Assembly: GCF_023147585.1 (NCBI RefSeq)
Contig: NZ_JAHXOZ010000006.1
Span: forward strand, 62,001-126,000
DNA: 64,000 bases
From: Micrococcus sp. EYE_212
Lineage (GTDB): Bacteria > Actinomycetota > Actinomycetes > Actinomycetales > Micrococcaceae
Direction: 5' to 3'
Shown here: positions 24,564 through 33,895 of the stretch, piece by piece
How positions within the stretch are numbered: the stretch's first letter is position 1
Layout of the letters: every line of letters starts with the position of its first letter
The notes under the pieces: model-generated
Told to the model about the DNA's origin: nothing
The model's database searches: none
Seen by the model: only the letters and a program-made list of their open reading frames with translations
Position numbers and translations under genes: made by a program

Positions 24564-26191
24564 CGATCGGCTCCGTGCCCCTCACCGACCTCGCCCCGCT
24601 GGCCGTCATGCTGCCGGTGCTCGGGGCCGCCGTCACGTTCACCCTCGTGGGCCGGCCCCGGGCCCAGGTGAGCGTCACCGTCCTCGCGCTCTTCCTCACG
24701 CTCGTGCTGAACGCGGCCCTGCTCGCCGCGGTGTGGGAGGCGGGCGTGGCGGTGGTGGAGCTGGCCGGGTGGCCCGCACCGCTCGGCGTCGTGCTCGTGG
24801 TGGACCGGCTCTCCGCGCTGATGCTCCTCGTCTCCACGATCATCACCCTCGCGGTGCTCCTGTACGCCTCGGCGCAGGGCCTCATCAGCCGCGACGAGGG
24901 CGGGCCCGTCTCGATCTTCCACCCCACGTACCTGATCCTCGTGGCCGGCGTGTCCAACGCGTTCCTCGCCGGCGACCTCTTCAACCTCTACGTGGGCTTC
25001 GAGATCCTCCTGACCGCGTCCTACGTGCTGCTCACGCTCGGCGGCACGGCGCAGCGGATGCGCGCGGGCGTCACCTACGTGGTGGTCTCCGTCGTCTCCT
25101 CCGTGCTGTTCCTCATCGCGATCGCCATGATCTACGCGGCCACGGGGACGGTGAACATGGCGGACCTGGCGGTGAAGCTCGGCGAGCTGCCGAGCGACAT
25201 GCAGATGGTGCTCCACGTGATGCTCCTCGTGGGCTTCGCGATCAAGGCCGCCGTGTTCCCCCTCTCCTTCTGGCTGCCGGACTCCTACCCCACGGCTCCG
25301 GCACCGGTCACCGCCGTGTTCGCGGGACTGCTCACCAAGGTCGGCGTGTACGCCATGATCCGCACGGAGACCCTCCTGTTCCCCGGGGAGCACGTGAACG
25401 ATCTCCTGCTGGTGGTCGCGGGGCTCACCATGATCGTGGGCATCCTCGGGGCCCTCGCGCAGACAGACATCAAGCGCATCCTCTCCTTCATCCTGGTCTC
25501 CCACATCGGCTACATGATCTTCGGCCTCGGGCTGGCCACCCAGCTGGGCCTGGCGGCGACCGTGTTCTACGTGGCGCACCACATCACGGTGCAGAGCGCG
25601 CTGTTCCTCGTCACCGGGCTCATTGAGAACCGGGCCGGCACGGCCAACATCGACCGCCTCGGCTCCCTCGCCCGCGTCTCCCCGCTCGTGGGCCTGCTCT
25701 TCCTCATCCCCGCCCTCAACCTGGGCGGCATCCCGCCGTTCTCCGGGTTCCTCGGCAAGGTGGGCCTGCTGCGCGGCGGCGTGGAGCAGGGCGCACCGCT
25801 CGCGTACACGCTCGTGATCGTCTCCGTCCTCGCCTCGCTCCTCACGCTGCTGGTCATGGTGCGCGTGTGGACCCGCGCGTTCTGGCGCAGGGTGGAGGAC
25901 GTGGAGCATCCGCCGGCCCAGCTCGTGGCCGCGTACCAGCGCGTCCTCGAGCGGGGGGAGCGGCCCAAGCGCCTCAGCGCCGGCCTCGTCGTCCCCACCG
26001 CGGCGATCGTGGCCCTCAGCGTCGCGTTCACCGTGCTCGCGGGACCCCTCTACGGCCTCGCGGACCGCGCCGCCACGGATATGCTGGAGCGCACGCCCTA
26101 CATCGGCGCCGTGCTGGGCGAGGACGCCGCGGAGCGCGCCGCGGAGAGCCTGCGCAACGACCCGACGGAGGTGCACGATGCCCACCGCTGA
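24560..26191 (+). CDS. mrpD: Mrp antiporter subunit D
   Basis: A 543-residue NuoM/N-like proton-translocating subunit. Key elements are the early E in N-L-Y-V-G-F-E-I-L-L-T-A-S-Y, and the lysine of the central helix in A-I-K-A-A-V-F-P-L-S-F-W-L-P-D-S-Y-P. It is the second channel module beside MrpA. Starts by ATGA overlap with mrpC, and its last codons overlap mrpE by 14 bp. The C-terminal 60 residues are hydrophilic. Confidence 0.94.
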   Translation: MTIGSVPLTDLAPLAVMLPVLGAAVTFTLVGRPRAQVSVTVLALFLTLVLNAALLAAVWEAGVAVVELAGWPAPLGVVLVVDRLSALMLLVSTIITLAVLLYASAQGLISRDEGGPVSIFHPTYLILVAGVSNAFLAGDLFNLYVGFEILLTASYVLLTLGGTAQRMRAGVTYVVVSVVSSVLFLIAIAMIYAATGTVNMADLAVKLGELPSDMQMVLHVMLLVGFAIKAAVFPLSFWLPDSYPTAPAPVTAVFAGLLTKVGVYAMIRTETLLFPGEHVNDLLLVVAGLTMIVGILGALAQTDIKRILSFILVSHIGYMIFGLGLATQLGLAATVFYVAHHITVQSALFLVTGLIENRAGTANIDRLGSLARVSPLVGLLFLIPALNLGGIPPFSGFLGKVGLLRGGVEQGAPLAYTLVIVSVLASLLTLLVMVRVWTRAFWRRVEDVEHPPAQLVAAYQRVLERGERPKRLSAGLVVPTAAIVALSVAFTVLAGPLYGLADRAATDMLERTPYIGAVLGEDAAERAAESLRNDPTEVHDAHR

Positions 26192-26930
26192 CCCTCGCCC
26201 GCCGGCACCGCGCACGGCGCCGTCGCGGGACCGGGAGGAGACCGCGGACCCGGCCGTCCCCGCGGACCCGGCCGTTCCCGCGGGCCTGGGCTCCGCCCGC
26301 GCGGCGCCCCGGCCCGGCAGTCTCCGTGCCGTGCTGGGCCAGTGGCCCCTCGCCCTCGTCCTCACCCTGGTGTGGGGAGCACTGTGGCAGGACTTCGGCC
26401 TGCACGTGCTGCTGCCGGGACTCCTCTTCGCCGCGCTGGTGATCGTGGTGTTCCCCATGCCCGCGATCCCGTTCAGCCGCCGGTTCAGCCCCTGGCACGC
26501 GCTCGTGTTCACCGGCCGCTTCCTCGCGGACGTGGTGCGCTCCTCGCTCTCGGTGTCCGCCGTCGTGCTCACGCGGGGCAGGCGGGTGCACAGCTCGATC
26601 GTGGGCGTTCGGCTGCGCAGCCACGACGACCTCCTGATCACCCTCGTCAGCCACGCCCTGGCCCTGGTGCCCGGCTCGATCGTGCTGGACGTGGACCGCG
26701 CCGACGCCACCCTGTACCTGCACTGCCTGAACGTGACGACGGACGAGGAGATCGCCGCGGTCCGCGCCAAGGCCCTGCGCGTGGAGGCCGGGATCATCCA
26801 GGCGGTCGGCTCGCGCACGGACCTGGAGCTGCTGCGCCGCTTCCCCGACTCGGCGCCCCCGCGGGCCGAGATCGCGGGCAACCGGCGGCATCCCGCCTAC
26901 GGGCCCGCGGCGGAGGAGGAGCGCGCATGA
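26178..26930 (+). CDS. mrpE: Mrp antiporter subunit E
   Basis: A 250-residue MrpE/MnhE protein: two hydrophobic segments around residues 53-100, then the conserved soluble domain with L-V-S-H-A-L-A-L-V-P-G-S and T-L-Y-L-H-C-L-N-V. A 45-residue Pro/Ala-rich N-terminal extension contains a direct repeat of D-P-A-V-P-A. The stop overlaps mrpF by 4 bp. Confidence 0.92.
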   Translation: MPTADPRPPAPRTAPSRDREETADPAVPADPAVPAGLGSARAAPRPGSLRAVLGQWPLALVLTLVWGALWQDFGLHVLLPGLLFAALVIVVFPMPAIPFSRRFSPWHALVFTGRFLADVVRSSLSVSAVVLTRGRRVHSSIVGVRLRSHDDLLITLVSHALALVPGSIVLDVDRADATLYLHCLNVTTDEEIAAVRAKALRVEAGIIQAVGSRTDLELLRRFPDSAPPRAEIAGNRRHPAYGPAAEEERA

Positions 26931-27286
26931 TCGACCCGATGACCGTGGCCGCCTACGGGGGCGGCGCGATGCTCTTCGTGGGCGCCGTGGCCGCGCTGCA
27001 CCGGATCGTGCGGGGCCCGTCCCTGCTGGACCGGGCGATCGCCATCGACGTGCTGCTCGTGGTGCTCTCCTCGGCCCTGGTCCTGGAGATGGCCGTGCAC
27101 CGCCACACCCATGACATCGTCCTCGTGGTGCTGGCCGCCACGGTGGGCTTCGTGGGCTCGGTGACCGTGGCCCGCTTCGTGGAGGACCGCCGCCCGGAGC
27201 ACATGCGGGAGGAGATCTCCCTCGTGCCCGGCACCACCGACACCCCGGGCTCGGAAGACGCGCCCGCCGAGGGGGGAGACCGATGA
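26927..27286 (+). CDS. mrpF: Mrp antiporter subunit F
   Basis: A 119-residue small subunit with three helices and the MrpF signature R-I-V-R-G-P-S-L-L-D-R-A-I-A-I-D. A 30-residue acidic tail is an addition to the usual ~90 residues. Overlaps mrpE and mrpG by ATGA. Confidence 0.92.
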   Translation: MIDPMTVAAYGGGAMLFVGAVAALHRIVRGPSLLDRAIAIDVLLVVLSSALVLEMAVHRHTHDIVLVVLAATVGFVGSVTVARFVEDRRPEHMREEISLVPGTTDTPGSEDAPAEGGDR

Positions 27287-27741
27287 CGGACCCGCTGCTG
27301 CTGCTGGACTGGCTGGCCGCCCTGCTGATCGTGGCCGGCGCCTTCTTCTCCCTGGTGGCCGGCGTGGGCCTGTTCGTGCTGCCCGACCTGCTCTCCCGCA
27401 TGCACGCGGCCGCCAAACCCCAGGTGCTGGGCCTGCTGCTCATGCTCCTGGGGCTCGCGGTGCTCTGGCGCTCGTGGGCGTGGGCGCCCATCCTGCTGCT
27501 GGCGTGGGTCGCCCAGATGGTGACGGCCCCCGTGGCCTCCCACCTGGTGGGGCGCACGGGCTACCGCACCAAGCACGCCCAGCACGGGCTGCTGCACCGC
27601 GACGACCTGGCCGCGGCGGCCCGCCGCGTGGAGGCCGCCGACGGCGGCGCCCCGCGGCGTCGCCCCCGCCGCCCGTCCGCGGCGCAGCGCGGCGAGGACG
27701 CGCCGCACGGCCCGGACCGCGGTGGGAGCCCGACGGGCTGA
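27283..27741 (+). CDS. mrpG: Mrp antiporter subunit G
   Basis: A 152-residue subunit with three helices and the diagnostic L-P-D-L-L-S-R-M-H-A-A-A-K-P. The C-terminal 45 residues are basic and Pro/Arg-rich. It is the last gene of mrpA-mrpCDEFG; every junction in the operon is an overlap, so the subunits are translated in coupled fashion. It converges on the DUF4235 gene 17 bp away. Confidence 0.92.
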   Translation: MTDPLLLLDWLAALLIVAGAFFSLVAGVGLFVLPDLLSRMHAAAKPQVLGLLLMLLGLAVLWRSWAWAPILLLAWVAQMVTAPVASHLVGRTGYRTKHAQHGLLHRDDLAAAARRVEAADGGAPRRRPRRPSAAQRGEDAPHGPDRGGSPTG

Positions 27742-27758
27742 GCCCGTCGCGCGGGGTC

Positions 27759-28037
27759 TCAGACCTCGTTGGCGCCGCGGCGGGCGGTCTTCTCGGAGGC
27801 CTTGCGGATCGCGGTGCCCGCGCCGCGCTGTCCGGCCACCTTGATGAGCGCGGCCACGCCGGCGGAGATGAAGGCGAAGGAGAGCGCCTCCACGAGGGGC
27901 AGCGTCTCGTCCGCGGCGTCGTCCGGTGCGTCGTGCCCGGTGGCGAGCTTCCAGCCCCCGGCCACGAGGCGGGAGCCGATGACTCCGCCGGCCAGGGTGA
28001 TGCCGGTGGAGAGGATCTTCTGGGCGATGGTGTTCAT
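27759..28037 (-). CDS. DUF4235 small membrane protein
   Basis: A 92-residue actinobacterial protein of the DUF4235 family: N-terminal helix with L-A-G-G-V-I-G-S-R-L-V-A-G-G-W-K-L-A-T-G, a short acidic linker, and a second helix before a basic end. Function is unknown. ACGGAAGG precedes ATG 28037, and TAGGCT upstream is a plausible -10. Confidence 0.8.
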   Translation of the reverse strand: MNTIAQKILSTGITLAGGVIGSRLVAGGWKLATGHDAPDDAADETLPLVEALSFAFISAGVAALIKVAGQRGAGTAIRKASEKTARRGANEV

Positions 28038-28091
28038 GGTGCGCCTTCCGTGGGGTGGGACCGGTCCGGGAGTCAGCCTAGCGCGGGGGGA

Positions 28092-29096
28092 TCAGGCGTC
28101 CGAGGTGACCGGGTCCCCGCTGACGTGGTGTCCCGGATCGCCGTCGGCGTCCAGCCAGGCCTGGAGCCGGGCCGTCAGGGTGGGGTCCACGGGCGTCTCG
28201 CGCCCGTCCACCGCGCGCACGGGGAGCACGCCCCGCACGGAGGAGGCGAGCCAGATCCCGTCCACGTCCTCGAGGTCCGCCGGGACGAGGGGGCCGTAGC
28301 CGAGGCGCCAGCCCGCGGCGTGCGCGGCCGCGAAGACCACCGCCTGGGAGGTGCCCGCCAGGATGCCCTTCTGCCGCAGGGGGGTGAGGAGGCGGCGCCG
28401 GCCGTCCGGATCGTGCCGCGCGATCAGCACGGTGGAGGTGGGACCTTCGAGGAGGAAGCCGTCCGAGCTCGTGAAGATCACGTCGTCCGCCCCGTGGGCG
28501 CGCGCGTGGCGCAGGGCGGCCATGTTCACGGCGTAGCTGAGGGTCTTCGCGCCCGTGAGCAGCCAGGGGGCGTGCTCGGGGGCGGTGGAGTCGATGCCGC
28601 GGTCCAGCAGGAGGACGCGGACGCCCGCGCGGCGCTCGGCCTCGTCGGGGGCGGGCACCGGGGTCAGGAGCACCCACGCGGTCGGGTGCGGCGCCGTGCC
28701 CGGCGTCGCCTCGGGGCCGCGCGTCGCGGTGAGCCGGACGGAGAGCCGCGCGCCGGGCGCGGGGCGGCTCGCCGCCTCGACGGCGCGCAGGCCGGCGTCG
28801 ACGGCGGCCTCCCACGCGGCGGCGTCCGGCGCGGGCAGGCGCAGCGCCGTGGCAGAGGAGGCGAGCCGGCCGAGGTGGGCGCGCAGCTTGCGCATCCGCA
28901 GTGTCCCGGCCTCGTCCGCGACGGCGAGCGCGGTCTCGAACAGGCCGTCGCCCCGCGTGACGCCCTGGTCCGTGACGCGCAGGTGCGGCACGTCCGGGTC
29001 CGCGACCCGGGGACGGACGAGCCCGTGCGCATCCTGCTCGAGCAGGACGAGCACGGGCTCGTGGGCGGCAGGGACGAAGGGCGAGTCGGCGGGCAT
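28092..29096 (-). CDS. pabC: Class IV PLP aminotransferase, aminodeoxychorismate lyase-like
   Basis: A 334-residue fold-type IV PLP enzyme. The early R-V-T-D-Q-G-V-T-R-G-D-G-L-F-E-T motif, the PLP lysine in G-A-K-T-L-S-Y-A-V-N, and D-D-V-I-F-T-S-S-D-G-F-L-L-E-G-P-T-S-T-V are clear. This matches 4-amino-4-deoxychorismate lyase (folate pathway), although branched-chain or D-amino acid aminotransferases of the same family cannot be ruled out. ATG 29096 is 6 bases after TATCCT (minus strand), fitting a leaderless start. Confidence 0.82.
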   Translation of the reverse strand: MPADSPFVPAAHEPVLVLLEQDAHGLVRPRVADPDVPHLRVTDQGVTRGDGLFETALAVADEAGTLRMRKLRAHLGRLASSATALRLPAPDAAAWEAAVDAGLRAVEAASRPAPGARLSVRLTATRGPEATPGTAPHPTAWVLLTPVPAPDEAERRAGVRVLLLDRGIDSTAPEHAPWLLTGAKTLSYAVNMAALRHARAHGADDVIFTSSDGFLLEGPTSTVLIARHDPDGRRRLLTPLRQKGILAGTSQAVVFAAAHAAGWRLGYGPLVPADLEDVDGIWLASSVRGVLPVRAVDGRETPVDPTLTARLQAWLDADGDPGHHVSGDPVTSDA

Positions 29097-29125
29097 GGCC
29101 CCAGGATAGTGCCGGTCCCGCAGGC

Positions 29126-32100
29126 TCAGGCGCGGTGCGGGCCGCCCGACTCGGATCCGGCCCCGGTCGCAGCAGGGAGGCCCTCCGCGGCGGCGTCGGC
29201 GGGACTGTGGGAGCTGCCGTGGCGCTCGAGCTGGGCACCCTCCACGTCCACGTCCGGCATGATGCGCTCGAGCCACCTCGGCAGCCACCAGGCGGACTCG
29301 CCCAGCAGGTGCATCAGCGCGGGCATCAGCAGCAGGCGCACCACGAAGGCGTCCAGCAGCACGCCGAAGGCGAGGCCGAAGCCGATGGGCCGGATCATCG
29401 CGTCGTGGGAGAACACGAAGCCGCCGAAGACGGAGATCATGATGATCGCGGCGGCGATCACCACGGACCGGCCGGCGCGCAGGCCGCTCATCACGGCGCT
29501 GCGGGCCGGCTGGCCGTGGGCGTAGGCCTCACGCATGCCGGACGCGATGAACAGCTGGTAGTCCATGGCCAGGCCGAACAGCACGCCGATCATGATCGTC
29601 GGCAGGAAGCTCAGGACCGGGCCCGCATGGTGCACGTTGAACACCGAGCCCAGCCAGCCCCACTGGTAGATGGCCACCACGCCGCCCATGGCCGCGAACA
29701 CCGAGAGGACGAAGCCGCCGGTGGCGATCAGCGGGACCAGGATGGAGCGGAACACCAGGATCATGATGAGCAGGGACAGCCCCACCACCACGCCGAGGTA
29801 GAGCGGCAGGGCCGAGGCGAGCTTCTCCGAGACGTCGATCGCCCCGGAGGTCATGCCCGCCACCGCCAGGTTCGAGGCCTCGCCCGCGGGCTCCACCGTG
29901 CGCAGCTCGTGCACCAGCTCCTCGGTGGAGACCGCGTTGGGCCCCTCCTCGGGCAGCAGCTGCAGCATGCCCAGGGTGCGGTCCTCGTTGAAGCCCGCCG
30001 GCACCACCGCGCCGACGTGGTCCAGTGCCGAGAGCTGCTCGCCGACGGCGAGCTGGGCGTCCGTCGCCTGCTCCTCCGAGAGCCCCTCGGGCAGGTCCGT
30101 GGTCACCACGAGGGGGCCGTTGTAGCCCTCGCCGAACTTGTCGGCCATGATCTCGTAGGAGACCTGGGCGTCGGAGCCGACCGGCTCGGACGCGCCGTCC
30201 GGCAGGCCCAGGCGCATCGAGAAGAAGGGGATGGAGACCGCCACGAGCAGGGCGATCGCGCCCAGGGTCGTGGCCACCGCGGCGGGGGTGGACATCCGCG
30301 GCGAGCGGTGCGCGCCTCGCACGGCATGGGCGGCCTCGGCGGGGTCAGCACCGGTGAGGGGGGCCGTGTGGGAGCCCTCGCCCGACGGGGTGAGGGCCTC
30401 CAGGCGGGTGCGCTCCTTGCGGGAGAGCACGCGCGTGCCGGCCAGCGAGAGCAGCGCGGGCGTCAGGGTGACGGCCACGAGCACGGCCACGAGCACGCAC
30501 GCGGCGCCGACGGTGCCCATCAGGCCGAGGAACGGGATGCCGGTGACGTTGAGCGCCACGAGCGCGATGATCACGGTGAGGCCGGCGAACACCACGGCGT
30601 TGCCGGACGTGCCGTTGGCCAGGGCGATGGACTCGCGCAGCGGGGTGCCGCGGCGCAGCTCCTGCCGGTGGCGGTTGACGATGAACAGCGCGTAGTCGAT
30701 CCCGACCGCCAGGCCGAGCATGAGCCCCAGCACGGGGGTCACGGACATCATCTCCACGACGCCGGAGAAGGCGAGCGCGCCGGCGGCGCCCACCCCCACG
30801 CCCACGAGGGCGTTCACGAGCGGCAGACCCGCGCCCACGAAGGTGCCGAGCATGAGCACGAGCACGATCGCGGCGATCACGAGGCCCACGATCTCGCCCG
30901 GCCCCACGATCTGCGGGACGGTCTGGCTGAGCTGCTGGGAGGGCAGGACCCGCACCCCGTCGATGTCCGCCGCGGTCAGGACGCCCGTGATGGCCTTCTT
31001 GTCCTCCGCGGGCACGTCCATGGACGGCTGGTCGAAGGAGACGATCCCGACGGCGGCCGAGCCGTCCTCGGAGACGGCGCGGTAGCCCTCCATGAGGTCC
31101 ACGGTGCGCTGGCCGCGCTCGGCCTGGGTGCGGGCGTCGACGAGGTCCTGACGGCCCGTGGCGAGATCCTCCTCGGCCTGGTCCAGCTTCCGCTCGTTGG
31201 CCGCGATCTCCTCGCGGCCGGACTCGAGGTCGGCCCTGCCCTGCGCGAGCTTCTCGCGGCCCTCGTCGATCGTGGCCTGCTGCTTCTCGAACTCGGCGCG
31301 GGCGGCCTCGCGGGCCTGCTCGCGGCCGGCCTCGAGCTGGGCCTGACCCTCGGCGAGCTCCTTCTCGGACGCCTGCAGCCGGGCGCGGCCCTCGGCGAGC
31401 TGCTCGCGGCCGGCGTCGACCTGCGCCTGTGCCGCGCTCAGCTGCTCGAGGCCGGACTGGACCTCCGCCTCGCGGGCCTTCAGCTCGGCGTTGGCGGCGT
31501 CGAGCTCGGCCTGGGCCCGCTCGATCCGGGCCGCGCCGGCGTCCAGCTCGGCCTGCTGCGCGGCGAACTGCCCAGTGACCTGCTCGGCAGGGACGCCGGC
31601 GGCCTCGCCCTGCGCGAGGGCCTGCTCGCGGGCGGCGTCCAGCCGGGCCTGGCCGGCCTCGAGCTGCGCCCGCTGCTCCTCGAGCTCGGCCTTGCCCTCC
31701 TCGTACTGGGCCCAGCCCTCGCCCAGCTGCTGACGGCCGGCGTCGAGCTTCTCGCGGTTCGCGTCGACCTCGGCCTGGCCGGCCTCCACCTTCGGCGCCT
31801 GCTCCTCGATCTGGGCCCGGCCCTGCTCGAGCCGGGCGCGGCCGTCCTCGAGCTTCTGCTCGGCCTCGCGCAGGGGCGCGGTGGCGTCCTCCGGCAGGGC
31901 GGCCAGGCCTCGCTCCTGGAAGTCGGTGCGCGCGGCGTCCAGCGTCGCCTGCCCCTCCTCGAGCTGCCGGGCCGACTCCTCGAGCTTCGCCTGCCCGTCC
32001 TCGGCCTGCTCCTTCGCCTCGGCGATCCGTGCCCGGCCGCCGTCGACCTGGCTGCGGCCGTCCGCGAGCCCCTGCTCGCCGTCGGCGATCTGCTGCCGAC

Positions 32101-32479
32101 CGTCCTCGAGAGCGGTGCGGGCGTCCTCCTGCTGCCTCTGCACGTCGAAGGGGTCCACGACGTCGGCCACGGCCTGCTGGTCGCGGACCGTGCTCAGGAG
32201 CTGCTCGATCCGATCGCGCTGGTCCGGGGTGAACGCGGAGCCGTCCTCGGTGGCGAAGACCACCTGGCCGGTGCCGCGCGAGGCGTCGGGGAACTCCTCC
32301 TTGAGGCGGTCCGTGACCTGGGCCGTGGGGGTGCCCGGGATGGTGACGGCGGAGGAGAGGGTGCCGCCGAAGGCGAGGAAGCCGCCCACGGCGAGGGCCA
32401 GGGCGAGGGCCCAGGCGAGGATCACGATCATGGGTCGGCGAGCGGCGCCGAGGCCGAGCCGGTAGAGCAGCTTTGCCAT
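29126..32479 (-). CDS. MMPL/RND-family transporter with long heptad coiled coil
   Basis: An 1117-residue MMPL protein. Helix 1 (about 15-38) is followed by an exterior loop carrying a huge coiled coil (about residues 115-460), built of near-perfect 7-residue units such as L-E-E-G-Q-A-T with Leu/Ile/Val at one core position and Gly/Ala at the other. Two MMPL six-helix bundles follow, with G-L-A-V-G-I-D-Y-A-L-F and G-L-A-M-D-Y-Q-L-F holding the proton-relay Asp. Such proteins export lipids or other cell-envelope compounds. A TetR-family gene diverges from it and probably represses it. It may be cotranscribed with nothing upstream; pabC downstream has its own -10. Confidence 0.9.
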   Translation of the reverse strand: MAKLLYRLGLGAARRPMIVILAWALALALAVGGFLAFGGTLSSAVTIPGTPTAQVTDRLKEEFPDASRGTGQVVFATEDGSAFTPDQRDRIEQLLSTVRDQQAVADVVDPFDVQRQQEDARTALEDGRQQIADGEQGLADGRSQVDGGRARIAEAKEQAEDGQAKLEESARQLEEGQATLDAARTDFQERGLAALPEDATAPLREAEQKLEDGRARLEQGRAQIEEQAPKVEAGQAEVDANREKLDAGRQQLGEGWAQYEEGKAELEEQRAQLEAGQARLDAAREQALAQGEAAGVPAEQVTGQFAAQQAELDAGAARIERAQAELDAANAELKAREAEVQSGLEQLSAAQAQVDAGREQLAEGRARLQASEKELAEGQAQLEAGREQAREAARAEFEKQQATIDEGREKLAQGRADLESGREEIAANERKLDQAEEDLATGRQDLVDARTQAERGQRTVDLMEGYRAVSEDGSAAVGIVSFDQPSMDVPAEDKKAITGVLTAADIDGVRVLPSQQLSQTVPQIVGPGEIVGLVIAAIVLVLMLGTFVGAGLPLVNALVGVGVGAAGALAFSGVVEMMSVTPVLGLMLGLAVGIDYALFIVNRHRQELRRGTPLRESIALANGTSGNAVVFAGLTVIIALVALNVTGIPFLGLMGTVGAACVLVAVLVAVTLTPALLSLAGTRVLSRKERTRLEALTPSGEGSHTAPLTGADPAEAAHAVRGAHRSPRMSTPAAVATTLGAIALLVAVSIPFFSMRLGLPDGASEPVGSDAQVSYEIMADKFGEGYNGPLVVTTDLPEGLSEEQATDAQLAVGEQLSALDHVGAVVPAGFNEDRTLGMLQLLPEEGPNAVSTEELVHELRTVEPAGEASNLAVAGMTSGAIDVSEKLASALPLYLGVVVGLSLLIMILVFRSILVPLIATGGFVLSVFAAMGGVVAIYQWGWLGSVFNVHHAGPVLSFLPTIMIGVLFGLAMDYQLFIASGMREAYAHGQPARSAVMSGLRAGRSVVIAAAIIMISVFGGFVFSHDAMIRPIGFGLAFGVLLDAFVVRLLLMPALMHLLGESAWWLPRWLERIMPDVDVEGAQLERHGSSHSPADAAAEGLPAATGAGSESGGPHRA

Positions 32480-32686
32480 GGGGCGGGGATCTCCAGGGAG
32501 CGAGAGGGGGCGTGAGGAGGCGGGGCAGAGGGCCGCCGCGTTGCGCTCAGCGTACAGGTAAGCGGAGCGCCGTGCTCCGTTCATCGTGATCGAGGGACTG
32601 TGCGATTGCTCTCCTCCGGCGGCCTGACCTCGCACGTCCGCAACAGGACGCCGCGTTCCCGTGAACCCGTCACTACACTCGTTCGG

Positions 32687-33331
32687 ATGGAGGAGAGCAG
32701 CGACGTGGCGGGCACCGCCGCGGCAGCACAGGAGACGTCTGACGACCCCACGGTCCCGGCCGCGCGCCGACGTGGCCGCCCCCGCAGCCAGGCGTCCCGG
32801 GAGGCGGTGCTGCGCGCCGCCGCCGAGCTCATGGAGCCCGCGGGCCAGGCGAAGCTCACCATGGAGGGCATCGCGGCCCGTGCGGGGGTGAGCAAGCAGA
32901 CGGTCTACCGCTGGTGGAGGACGAAGGTGGACGTGCTCGTGGAGGCCGTCGGCGCCGGGTACCTGGACATCCCCCTGCCCCTGCCGCCGGACACCGGGGA
33001 CCTGCGCGCGGACCTCGCCACGTGGCTGCGCGCGATGGCGGTGGAGATCGACGGCGGCGGCGCCACTCACCTCTCCCAGGCCCTGGTGGGCGCGATCGCC
33101 ACGGCCGACAGCCAGAGCCAGCAGATCCACGGCGTGCTCGTGGCCCCGCTGCGGCACAGCCTCCACGAGCGGTTCCGCACCGCGGTGCTCGCGGAGGGCG
33201 TGGACCGGGAGATGCTGGCCGAGACCGTGGGGGCGCAGCTGATCATGCGCGTGCTGTTCGCCGAGCCGATCACCGAGGAGTGGATCGCCGCGCTCGTGGA
33301 GCTCGTGGCGCAGGAGCGGCTCCACGCGTGA
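32687..33331 (+). CDS. TetR-family transcriptional regulator
   Basis: A 214-residue repressor. The helix-turn-helix is at about residues 30-75: R-G-R-P-R-S, then L-T-M-E-G-I-A-A-R-A-G-V-S-K-Q-T-V-Y-R-W-W, a form shared with the AcrR-like W-W subclass. The C-terminal ligand domain is typical in size. It diverges from the large MMPL gene, its likely target. ATG 32687 is 7 bases after TACACT (32674-32679): leaderless. GTTC-N4-GAAC at 32655-32666 is a candidate operator. Confidence 0.9.
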   Translation: MEESSDVAGTAAAAQETSDDPTVPAARRRGRPRSQASREAVLRAAAELMEPAGQAKLTMEGIAARAGVSKQTVYRWWRTKVDVLVEAVGAGYLDIPLPLPPDTGDLRADLATWLRAMAVEIDGGGATHLSQALVGAIATADSQSQQIHGVLVAPLRHSLHERFRTAVLAEGVDREMLAETVGAQLIMRVLFAEPITEEWIAALVELVAQERLHA

Positions 33332-33367
33332 CGCCGAGGGGCCGGTCCGGTGGGCCCGGTCCACGGT

Positions 33368-33895
33368 TCAGGGGCCGATCGAGGTCCGCACGTCGGCCGC
33401 CCCGGCCGGGTCCTGCGCCGCGAGGTAGCGCTCCTCCTGCGCGGCCCAGCGCTCCCAGTGCGGCGCGTACGCGCCGCCGTCGCGGGCCAGGGCGCGCTCG
33501 CGGCGCCTCCGCTCGTCCAGCTCGAGCCAGACGCTCAGCGTGAGGTGGGGCCGGGCTGCGGCGCTCGTGGCGCCCACGCCCTCGCACACCACGACGTCGG
33601 CCGGCTCGAGCCGCTGGCCGGCCCCCGGGCGGGCGTGGTGCCAGTCCCAGGCCCGCCACCGCGCAGCACGGCCCGCGCCGAGGTCCCGCAGCGCCGTCAC
33701 GTACGGCCCTGCGGGGTCGAGCACCGCCTCCAGGCCGTCCCATCCCGCGTAGAAGGACTCCACGTGCAGCACCGCCACGCGGGCGTACGGGGACAGATGC
33801 GCCGCGAGGGCGGCCGCGAGGGTGGTCTTGCCGGCGCCGGAGCGGCCGTCCACGCCGACGAGCACGGGGCCCGCCGGTGGTGCGGGGGAGGTCAC
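33368..33895 (-). CDS. Uridine kinase-like P-loop NTPase
   Basis: A 175-residue P-loop protein. Walker A is G-R-S-G-A-G-K-T-T (about 17-25), and V-V-C-E-G-V-G-A-T and L-E-L-D-E-R-R-R-R-E-R are arranged as in the uridine kinase/nucleoside kinase-like group. The W-D-W-H-H-A-R motif matches an actinobacterial subgroup of unknown substrate. The GTG at 33895 overlaps the stop of the MarR gene upstream (GTGA), so it is translated together with it. Confidence 0.78.
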   Translation of the reverse strand: MTSPAPPAGPVLVGVDGRSGAGKTTLAAALAAHLSPYARVAVLHVESFYAGWDGLEAVLDPAGPYVTALRDLGAGRAARWRAWDWHHARPGAGQRLEPADVVVCEGVGATSAAARPHLTLSVWLELDERRRRERALARDGGAYAPHWERWAAQEERYLAAQDPAGAADVRTSIGP

